From contig SMWY01000063.1 of NCBI GenBank assembly GCA_004356555.1, forward strand, positions 1 through 5,219: a stretch of 5,219 nt of DNA, given 5' to 3'. The stretch comes from Candidatus Dadabacteria bacterium. Lineage in GTDB: Bacteria; Desulfobacterota_D; UBA1144; Nemesobacterales; UBA2774. Below are positions 1-5,219 of this stretch, piece by piece (within the stretch, counting starts at the first letter, position 1; each line of letters opens with the position of its first letter). The notes below the pieces were generated by a model. The model worked only from the letters and a program-made list of their open reading frames with translations, was not told where the DNA came from and made no database searches. The position numbers and the translations under genes are program-made.

Positions 1-80
1 ATCTTATACCCTCCTTAAACTCTATATATACAAAACCACACTACAATATTTATAGACGAGCTTCAAGCAAAAGTTACACC

Positions 81-143
81 TACGCGGTGGGTCACCTACG
101 CAGAGGGCGCTCTTACGCAGAGGGCGCAGCTACGCGCTGGGCG
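81..143. repeat. GC-rich tandem repeat, ~17 bp unit, about 3.8 copies
   Basis: Four units each begin with TACGC, at 81, 97, 114 and 131, so the spacings are 16, 17 and 17 bp. The two central units share the 14 bases TACGCAGAGGGCGC (97-110 and 114-127). The outer two are diverged versions, TACGCGGTGGG and TACGCGCTGGGCG. The array stands out as GC-rich inside AT-rich flanks. Short complementary pieces (CACC 77-80 with GGTG 86-89, and GGTG 86-89 with CACC 93-96) could form small hairpins. No function is evident. It could be a minisatellite, a protein-binding array or a dispersed repeat of the host genome. Confidence 0.75.
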
Positions 144-187
144 TTTAATTTCTAACTAACTCAAGAGCTTCGAAGAAATTTAATACA

Positions 188-203
188 AGCGGGGGCTCCC
201 CGC
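188..203. repeat. Palindromic GC hairpin, copy 1 of 2
   Basis: AGCGGGGGCTCCCCG (188-202) forms a 6 bp GC stem (189-194 with 198-203) around a three-base loop. The identical 15 bases recur at 1617-1631, and similarity continues slightly outward, to 19 of 21 positions for 186-206 against 1615-1635. No T-run follows on the plus strand; an A-run (209-216) follows instead, so a plus-strand intrinsic terminator is unlikely here. It most resembles a small dispersed REP-like palindrome. Confidence 0.6.
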
Positions 204-217
204 CTATATAAAAAAAT

Positions 218-348
218 ATGCTGCGAGATATAGATAAGATAATAGAGGCTCAGAAGAGGTATCGGGCCGAAGGTTTGATGTTGTGTTTACTGAATTTTCA
301 AGGCAGAGTGATAGGGAAGCTTACGGGTTGCTAAATAAAAAGGAGTAA
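218..348 (+). pseudogene. Possible frameshifted short ORF or gene tail, unknown function
   Basis: From the ATG at 218 the frame reads MLRDIDKIIEAQKRYRAE up to base 271 and then, uncorrected, runs on to a stop at 332. If one base is missing in the glycine codon at 272-273, reading passes into the neighbouring frame at 274. That frame gives 24 residues beginning FDVVFTEFSRQ and ending LLNKKE before TAA at 346-348. The corrected 43-residue product is charged and amphipathic, as a real protein would be. Its last codons (AAG GAG) coincide with a strong ribosome binding site for the next ORF, an arrangement typical of adjacent genes in an operon. No ribosome binding site precedes 218, so this may be the surviving 3' end of a larger gene. 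I do not recognise the family. Coding status is inferred only from frame quality. Confidence 0.35.
341..345 (+). promoter_or_regulatory. Ribosome binding site AGGAG for the ORF at 357
   Basis: AAAAAGGAG ends at 345, 11 bases before the ATG at 357. It is the best Shine-Dalgarno match in the left part of the window and the main reason to take the very short ORF downstream seriously. Confidence 0.45.
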
Positions 349-356
349 TTAATTTT

Positions 357-410
357 ATGGCCAATATCGGAGTTTTCTCCAAAACCCTAAATTCCACGGT
401 ATATTATTAG
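357..410 (+). pseudogene. 17-codon ORF, possible N-terminal remnant (DUF736-like start)
   Basis: ATG at 357 follows AGGAG by 11 bases and opens a frame reading MANIGVFSKTLNSTVYY before TAG at 408-410. From memory, the opening MANIG-F-KT resembles the start of small DUF736-family proteins, which begin M(A/N)xIGxFxKT followed by a glycine/phenylalanine stretch. In the +1 frame from 389 the sequence continues KFHGILLGKRLWAGT to a stop at 434. This could be the next piece of such a protein after another indel. The evidence is short and the family link tentative. A genuine small peptide or a chance ORF is also possible. Confidence 0.25.
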
Positions 411-458
411 GAAAAAGATTGTGGGCTGGTACTTAATAGATAGGCAGAATTAAATAAA

Positions 459-1502
459 ATGAATATACGAGTTCTTAAGAAATTGATTCCGGGTATTAGT
501 GTTTTTCTTGTTCTTCTATTCCTTTCGGGTTGCGAGTGGATGGAAAGCTCTAATAAGAGCTATGAGTCCATTGCAGTTGAGGATGTGGTAGCTAAGTCTC
601 ATCTGAGTGAGGCGGTTGAATATAGTTATGTTAAAGACGGGCATGAGAGGCAGAAGCTCGATTTCTACCGTTACGAAGGGGAGGCTAAAAGGCCGACTCT
701 TATTTGGATTCATGGAGGAGCCTGGATTGCGGGGGATAAAGGGAGCATTGAGCCGATAGCGTTTCAAGTGGCGGGACTTGGGAAATATAATCTTATATCT
801 ATCGGATACAGGCTTGCGAGTGATGAGTCTGCACCCTGGCCTGAGATAGTCTATGACGTAAAAGCTGCGGTCAGATGGATAAAACTCAATTCAGAGAAAC
901 TCGGGATTGACCCGGATGAGATAATCCTTATGGGAGAATCTGCAGGAGCGCACCTCGCTGCATTGACTGCTTTTTCAAGCGGGGTAGAGGAGCTTGAAGG
1001 GGATAAAACCCCCGGAGCTTCAACGGAGGTAAAAGCGGCTGTGTTATTTTACGGCCCTTATAATATGAGCAGCTTCGCGGTGCAGAAAAATAGCGCCATA
1101 AAATCAGGTATGTGTGAGGAACCTCCATACTCAAGCCCTATTTTAGAACTCCTTGACTGTGCTGAGACAAACGGGACCAGATACAACATTGACACTTGCG
1201 ACCTTAGGGATGTGAGAGCCGCCGACCCCGGCGCGTATCTGGATAAATCTGATCCGCCGGCATATCTGGTTCACGGAGAGCATGACTGCACAGTGCCGTG
1301 GGGACAGAGCAAGGCGCTTCATGATGAGCTTGACGATGTTGGGGTGAGAAATGAATTCGTATCGGTCAAGGGCGGAGAACATGAGGTTAGCTCGCTTGGG
1401 GTAAAAGCTCAAGACATTGTGGATTTTATTAACGAGAGTTTGGTAGACGAAAAAGAAAGCGTTACTGATGCGTATGGCCCATCACTTCCTACTAAGCAAT
1501 AA
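459..1502 (+). CDS. Alpha/beta-hydrolase lipoprotein (carboxylesterase-like)
   Basis: This gene encodes a 347-residue serine hydrolase of the alpha/beta-hydrolase fold, probably acting on carboxyl esters at the cell envelope. Residues 1-25 form a type II signal: basic MNIRVLKK, a hydrophobic core, then lipobox LSGC with lipidated Cys25 followed by Glu. The fold shows the oxyanion-loop motif HGGAW (85-89), the nucleophile elbow GESAG (159-163, Ser161), the acid Asp276 in HGEHDCTVP, and His308 in GGEHEV, so the triad is complete. HGGAW rather than HGGG places it nearer the BD-FAE / kynurenine-formamidase-like esterases than classical hormone-sensitive lipases. Residues about 205-250 form a cysteine-bearing insert (Cys219, 234, 247; also Cys277), which may form disulfides after export. 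The start is chosen because it gives a perfect signal peptide. The ribosome binding site is weak (AGGCAG, 11 bases upstream). The substrate is unknown; acetyl or feruloyl sugar esters are one possibility. It appears monocistronic and converges on the hydrolase gene downstream. Confidence 0.93.
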   Translation: MNIRVLKKLIPGISVFLVLLFLSGCEWMESSNKSYESIAVEDVVAKSHLSEAVEYSYVKDGHERQKLDFYRYEGEAKRPTLIWIHGGAWIAGDKGSIEPIAFQVAGLGKYNLISIGYRLASDESAPWPEIVYDVKAAVRWIKLNSEKLGIDPDEIILMGESAGAHLAALTAFSSGVEELEGDKTPGASTEVKAAVLFYGPYNMSSFAVQKNSAIKSGMCEEPPYSSPILELLDCAETNGTRYNIDTCDLRDVRAADPGAYLDKSDPPAYLVHGEHDCTVPWGQSKALHDELDDVGVRNEFVSVKGGEHEVSSLGVKAQDIVDFINESLVDEKESVTDAYGPSLPTKQ

Positions 1503-1566
1503 ACACCTATGAGCTGAACAATACAAAAATAAATTTAAGATAAATTCCTCAGATTGTTTAGAATGA

Positions 1567-1586
1567 TATAAGAGGGACTTCTTATA
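1567..1586. other. AT-rich hairpin between converging genes
   Basis: TATAAGA (1567-1573) is complementary to TCTTATA (1580-1586), leaving a six-base loop that a G-T pair could shorten to four. It lies 65 bp beyond the esterase stop and 66 bp beyond the minus-strand GH15 stop. It could slow polymerase from either side, but neither strand has a U-run after it, so it is not a standard intrinsic terminator. Confidence 0.3.
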
Positions 1587-1616
1587 AGGAATAAAAGGGT
1601 TCAAGTATTCTTTGCC

Positions 1617-1640
1617 AGCGGGGGCTCCCCGTCTACTTTT
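1617..1640 (+). terminator. Palindromic GC hairpin (copy 2) with T-run, possible terminator
   Basis: CGGGG (1619-1623) pairs with CCCCG (1627-1631) around GCT, with a G-T pair possible outside. CTACTTTTT (1633-1641) follows on the plus strand, so it could end transcription of the esterase 115 bp upstream. The stem is short and the T-run slightly offset, so efficiency is doubtful. The first 15 bases are identical to 188-202. It may therefore be a copy of a dispersed palindrome that happens to sit in terminator position. On the minus strand no T-run follows. Confidence 0.4.
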
Positions 1641-1651
1641 TAAGATGACTA

Positions 1652-3613
1652 TTATTTTTTGAGCGTCTTGTCCTTTTCTGAGTACCGTAAAACAGTCCAA
1701 ACAAAAGCGGAATGACTCCAGGTGAGAGGAGAAACACAAAGAGGTGAACCGTTTATAGGATGTACTTGCTCGGCAAGCACCCCTGAAGGAAGCGAATTTT
1801 TTACGCACCATTTAAGATATGGAAGAGCCGCTTGAAGCTCCTCTTTGTTCTCTGCGAGATCGATATAGTATTCTGCCAGCCAGAGCGTTGAAATAAACCA
1901 TGGATTTCCGGGAATGTCTTTTGGGCTATCTTCCGTACGCTGATATTCATCACCCTGATATCTAGCACAACCTTCGACAGGAGTTTTAAGCCAAAGCTCT
2001 TCACGCACAGCTTGGGCTGTTTCAAGCATTTTCGGTTCTTTTGGATCCAAGACCCCGAGTGTTGCCAGGCTCAAAAGACTGATATCAATGACTTTATCAA
2101 GTTTATAACCCCCCTTTATTCTAGAGCCCGAACGCGCAAATCGCTTTAGATCTTTATGGTATAGATGTTTACTAATTGCGGCTGTCATTTCAGCGGCCAC
2201 CGAGTCATACTTCTCAGCCAGGGGGGCGTCCTGAAAGAGATTCGCAAAATTCGCAGCAGCTCTAAGACCGGCAATCACAGATGCAACCGTATAGGTGTGA
2301 AGCGCGTAACGTTCTTCCCAAAGATCATAAGAAGGTAGAGGCAAATGAGTTTGAGGGTCACGGTAACTGACTAAAAAGTCAGCTGCTTTCTTGATGAGCT
2401 TACTGTAGAGAGGTCTGATAAATTCCACGTCTTTCATGCTCTGGGAATAAATCCATAGCGCCCAAAGTGTTAAAGCGGTTGAATCTTCCTGGATGGGAAG
2501 GACTTCTTTATCTTCGACTAACCAGGAATGCCAATTGCTCGCAAGGGATCCGTCCGGATTATAATGTTGAAATAAATACCCTTCGTCAGATAAAATACGG
2601 GCGCAAAAATCGAAATATTTCATGCACGGATGGGAATAACCCGCTTTTGATAAAGCGGCTGCGACAAAAGCACCATCCCGCCCCCACATATAGGAATATG
2701 TATCTTTTCCAAAGCGAATAATATCAGAATCATTGGCGGCAATTATGGCTCCATGGTTGTCAATTTGTGTTCTTAGTATAAGCAGGCTTCGGTTATAAAT
2801 ATCTCTAACGGACTTAGGCAAGCCTTGGAGCTTTAAAGAATCTTTATGTATCCATGTTTGCCAGTATTTCGAGGAGCGCTTAAGGAGTTCCTCAGGTGTT
2901 TTGTTGTGGACTTCTAAATTTAGGTTTGCGACTTCGGAATAGTTCGTACCCGCCGCCATCCAATAATAAGCATTTGTAGTGCCCTTTGCCGGCAGTTTCA
3001 ACCAAATGGCAATGGTAGAATGCGGTGAGCCCCATGCGGAGGCCACCCCGCTAAGTATTCCGTTGTTTGCCTCAATAACTGTTTCTGAACCTCCAGAATC
3101 CTCTCTTCTTCCACAGGCAAAATGCTGCACTCCCCACTTACCATGTGCCCAGGTGCTGATCAGAAAATAGCGGTGGATTTTGTAATGTATGATTGAACAA
3201 CTGCGGGGATCAAAATAAGCTGTACCCCCGATGTCGTTCCCATAAAGACAAAACTCATGACTGAAAAAGAGTCTGACTTGACGAGCTTTGTTTTTAAGGT
3301 TTATCACCTCGATTTTTCTAATGTAGATGTTCAATTCCAAGTCCACCACATCCGAGCATCGGAGTTCCAAACTCAAGGCCTCATTTTTTAGAATGACATC
3401 AGTTACAAGATTATTGTCACGATATCTTAAATTTGTTTCCCAATCTGGTCCCATCCATGAATACTGCCCATCCACCCATACCCCAAATTGGAAGGGACGT
3501 CCGCTTGAATGGTTTTCCTGTCCGATGAAAGGGAAATAAATATCTCGTATCTGATAATCCGAATCGAAATTCAAGAGAAAAGACCCATTACTTACTGGTA
3601 TGTCTTTTGGCAT
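1652..3613 (-). CDS. Glycoside hydrolase family 15 (glucoamylase-like)
   Basis: This is a 653-residue enzyme with the two-domain layout of prokaryotic GH15 proteins, an N-terminal beta-sandwich (about 1-245) and an (alpha/alpha)6 barrel (about 255-645). GH15 enzymes invert configuration and release beta-glucose from alpha-1,4/1,6-glucans; some act on trehalose or other alpha-glucosides. The barrel shows MWGRDGAFVAAAL (309-321; Arg312/Asp313 correspond to the -1 subsite Arg-Asp), YDLWEER (429-435) with general acid Glu433, GNPWFISTLWLAEYY (569-583), and the general base Glu615 in VLAEQVHP. Both catalytic glutamates are present, so it should be active. There is no signal peptide, which implies a cytoplasmic enzyme, and no starch-binding domain is visible. 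ATG at 3613 is preceded by GGGGGT about 10 bases upstream and overlaps the glycosyltransferase stop by 22 bp, so translational coupling is likely. Specificity (glycogen-type glucan, maltooligosaccharide, trehalose) cannot be settled from sequence alone. Confidence 0.92.
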   Translation of the reverse strand: MPKDIPVSNGSFLLNFDSDYQIRDIYFPFIGQENHSSGRPFQFGVWVDGQYSWMGPDWETNLRYRDNNLVTDVILKNEALSLELRCSDVVDLELNIYIRKIEVINLKNKARQVRLFFSHEFCLYGNDIGGTAYFDPRSCSIIHYKIHRYFLISTWAHGKWGVQHFACGRREDSGGSETVIEANNGILSGVASAWGSPHSTIAIWLKLPAKGTTNAYYWMAAGTNYSEVANLNLEVHNKTPEELLKRSSKYWQTWIHKDSLKLQGLPKSVRDIYNRSLLILRTQIDNHGAIIAANDSDIIRFGKDTYSYMWGRDGAFVAAALSKAGYSHPCMKYFDFCARILSDEGYLFQHYNPDGSLASNWHSWLVEDKEVLPIQEDSTALTLWALWIYSQSMKDVEFIRPLYSKLIKKAADFLVSYRDPQTHLPLPSYDLWEERYALHTYTVASVIAGLRAAANFANLFQDAPLAEKYDSVAAEMTAAISKHLYHKDLKRFARSGSRIKGGYKLDKVIDISLLSLATLGVLDPKEPKMLETAQAVREELWLKTPVEGCARYQGDEYQRTEDSPKDIPGNPWFISTLWLAEYYIDLAENKEELQAALPYLKWCVKNSLPSGVLAEQVHPINGSPLCVSPLTWSHSAFVWTVLRYSEKDKTLKK

Positions 3614-4793
3614 AAAGTATTTACCCCCAAAATTTGCTGATACAGCTCGGAATATTTTCCGGCCATACTGGCGACTGAGAAATTATCTTTAATATGAGTG
3701 CGGCAGTCACTGGGATTGATAAGGTTTAATGATTTTACAGCCTCAGTCATTTCATCGATTGAATCCACGATGAAGCCTGTTTTTCCATGAATTACTATTT
3801 CAGGAACCGAGCCTTTATTAAATGCTAACAGTGGTGTCCCACAGGCCATTGATTCAATCAAGACAAGTCCGAAGGGCTCACCCCATTGAATAGGAAAGAG
3901 TGTTGCCTGCGCGTGCCGGTACCACAGTCTTTTCTGGTCGCTATCAATTTCTCCGATATAGATTATCTGCTTGCCCGAGTCCAAAATAGGTTTCATGACT
4001 TTTTCGTAATACTCGCTGCCGTGGAAAGGCTTGCCCGCGTCGGTCACAAGGTCTAATGATTTTTCTATTTTCTTAAAAAATACCCGGTCTTTTTCCTTAT
4101 TTTGGACATTGCCTGCGAGGATAAGCCGGGAACCGGTTCTCTTAGCGACTTCGATGGCTTTATCCTGCCCTTTATCTTGAGTGATTCTTCCGATCGAGAA
4201 CAAATATTCTTGTTCTCCAGGATTGCTTCTGAATGGATAATCTTCCACGTCAATACCGTGATTAATAACCTCTTGCGCGTTGATTAATCCCTCATGCTGT
4301 TTTCTTTGGTATTCACTGATCGGGACAAAATATACCTTAGAAGAGGGATTGAACGATTCGTTCCATCTCTTAAATGATACTTTCTCAGCGGCAGGCACAT
4401 GAAGGGTCATCACAATGGGAACAGGACTTTTAACAACTCCTTTAAAAATATATTCGACCATAATCGCGTCATGCATGTGGATGATATCGATGTCTCCCTG
4501 TTTTGCTCTTTCAAGTGATAGGACAAGATGCTTGCGCATATTTTCACGCTGCAGTTGTGTGTTGCTACTCCAGTACCCACTGAAGCTTTTTTCAATAGTG
4601 GTGTACTGTTCTCCTACAACGCTCGAATCGCCCGAACAGGCGACAATCGAACGATGGCCTAATTTATGCAGTCCTTTATCAATATTATAAATTACCGTTT
4701 CGATAGGCCGTAACCCAAATCCTGCCTAATCGGCCGATTAAGGGTCGCTATCTGCAGCACATTTAACTTCTTACTATTTATATTCATGGTCAT
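3592..4793 (-). CDS. Family 4-type GT-B glycosyltransferase, frameshifted near its 5' end
   Basis: The uninterrupted frame from ATG 4539 gives 315 residues containing the whole C-terminal nucleotide-sugar domain: FSIGRITQDKGQDKAIEVAKR (start at residue 114), RLILAGN (138-144), and EPFGLVLIE (221-229), the EX7E motif of retaining GT4 enzymes, followed by ACGTPLLAF and GSVPEIV. The acceptor-side domain is incomplete in that frame. The same frame extends upstream without stops to 4725 (PIETVIYNIDKGLHKLGH and onward), while an ATG at 4793 or 4787 in another frame gives NVLQIATLNRPIRQDLGYG. One missing base in the glycine codon at 4708-4709 joins them as LGYG-PIET, a typical GT-B N-terminus, for about 398-400 codons. 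ATG 4539 has no ribosome binding site and is not a credible start. The enzyme should transfer a sugar from a nucleotide donor, in the cytoplasm; donor and acceptor are unknown. If the indel is real, the gene is broken; otherwise it is a sequencing error. It lies upstream of, and overlaps, the GH15 gene. Confidence 0.85.
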
Positions 4794-5088
4794 CTTTTTA
4801 AGTAAAATACTCTCTTTGGTCGTCGTAACTTTCTGAGTGGTTAGGAAAGGGGCTTTCGGCGGTTTGGAAAGTTTAATACTAATCTGTACCGTAGAAATAA
4901 AGACTGCTACCCTCTATCTAAGCATCAAGACGGATGTCTTGCCTTGTGTGGGTATTAGTTGGCCAATGACAGCTGGAATAAGGCGGTGTTTAAATATTTA
5001 CTTCTTTGTAGTGGCTAATTAATATCACTCAATTATCAGAAAGGCAAAGTTATTGTATGGGAATAATAACCTTTATAATTATGGATAC
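4794..5088 (-). other. Long intergenic leader upstream of the glycosyltransferase
   Basis: Between the predicted minus-strand promoter and the glycosyltransferase start lie about 295 bases with no convincing gene. A plus-strand frame at 4837-5022 is open, but it has no ribosome binding site and no recognisable protein features. The main structure is a perfect 6 bp stem with a four-base loop, CAAGAC-GGAT-GTCTTG (4926-4941). I could not match the leader to a riboswitch class I know. Confidence 0.3.
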
Positions 5089-5116
5089 ATAGTATGCTAT
5101 AACTGGACTTTGTCAA
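5089..5116 (-). promoter_or_regulatory. Sigma70-like promoter directed at the glycosyltransferase/GH15 pair
   Basis: On the minus strand, TTGACA (5116-5111) is a perfect -35 hexamer. After a 16-base spacer comes TACTAT (5094-5089), a four-of-six match to the -10 consensus. Transcription would start near 5082 and run leftward into the glycosyltransferase and the overlapping GH15 gene. Support is sequence-only, and promoters of this quality occur by chance in AT-rich DNA. Confidence 0.4.
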
Positions 5117-5219
5117 AATGGGGGCGGCATAATATTTTCTACGGTGTATCTCCTTATATTTTTGGTAATCTTTTGTGATCAATCTCTTTTCTCGCTTAAT
5201 TGAAATAATCTGCCATATA
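5117..5219. other. AT-rich edge without detectable gene
   Basis: No ORF with a plausible start was found on either strand. A minus-strand AAGGAG (near 5150-5155) is followed only by an ATG about 20 bases away that opens a five-codon frame. The stretch is probably intergenic; a gene may begin beyond the window. Confidence 0.3.

Noticed and set aside
81..143. CRISPR array
   Set aside because: Units are 16-17 bp with no spacers and no cas genes; it is a direct tandem repeat.
421..440. Sigma54-type promoter (GGTAC-like) before the esterase
   Set aside because: The required downstream GC element at the right spacing is absent, and no convincing -35/-10 pair was found either.
188..1631. Insertion sequence or transposon bounded by the two palindromes
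   Set aside because: No transposase or recombinase between the copies, no target-site duplication visible, and the copies are direct palindromes rather than terminal inverted repeats; kept only as an open finding.
1482..1811. Minus-strand 109-residue frame overlapping the ends of two genes
   Set aside because: It overlaps the 3' ends of both well-supported genes in another frame, spans the intergenic hairpins, and has no coherent protein features.
4415..4690. Plus-strand 91-residue frame opposite the glycosyltransferase
   Set aside because: It lies antisense to the well-supported coding frame and looks like a shadow of it.
4837..5022. Plus-strand 61-residue ORF in the right intergenic region
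   Set aside because: No ribosome binding site, no family features, and it lies opposite the predicted leader; most likely chance.
5053..5103. Plus-strand promoters (TTGTAT/TATAAT and TGCTATAAC)
   Set aside because: The first has only a 15-base spacer and the second lacks a -35; no gene follows on the plus strand inside the window.

Overview
The window looks like bacterial chromosomal DNA of moderate G+C content. The organism is probably Gram-negative, because the first large gene encodes an exported lipoprotein with a lipobox. No rRNA, tRNA or other lineage marker is present, so I do not assign a taxon. There are three substantial genes: one on the plus strand, and two on the minus strand that run toward it.

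Bases 1-458 hold no intact gene. They contain a GC-rich tandem array of about 17 bp units (81-143), a short palindrome (188-202), a stretch that reads as a 43-residue coding tail once one missing base is allowed for (218-348), and a 17-codon ORF with a good ribosome binding site (357-410). The region looks like repeats plus gene remnants. Bases 459-1502 encode a lipoprotein of the alpha/beta-hydrolase fold (esterase type) with a complete Ser-Asp-His triad. Bases 1503-1651 separate converging genes and contain two hairpins. The second of these carries the same 15 bp as the palindrome at 188-202, so the two copies bracket the esterase and the remnants.

The minus strand carries a two-gene unit, read from right to left. 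A GT-B fold glycosyltransferase (family 4 type) is followed by a glycoside hydrolase family 15 (glucoamylase-like) enzyme whose start overlaps the glycosyltransferase stop by 22 bp. The uninterrupted glycosyltransferase frame begins only at 4539 and lacks the first Rossmann strand. The missing N-terminus is present just upstream in another frame, and one missing base near 4706-4709 restores a gene of about 398-400 codons. Translation of the pair is probably coupled. A glycosyltransferase that adds sugar and a GH15 enzyme that removes glucose suggest a cytoplasmic role in making or trimming a glucan, oligosaccharide or disaccharide; substrates cannot be read from the sequence.

Bases 4794-5219 hold no convincing gene. 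A sigma70-like promoter on the minus strand (5089-5116) would give the glycosyltransferase a leader of roughly 290 nt containing a 6 bp hairpin. I did not find a clearly new biological system. The points most worth a second look are the frameshifted glycosyltransferase, the corrected ORF near 218-348, the tandem repeat, and the palindrome found on both sides of the esterase.
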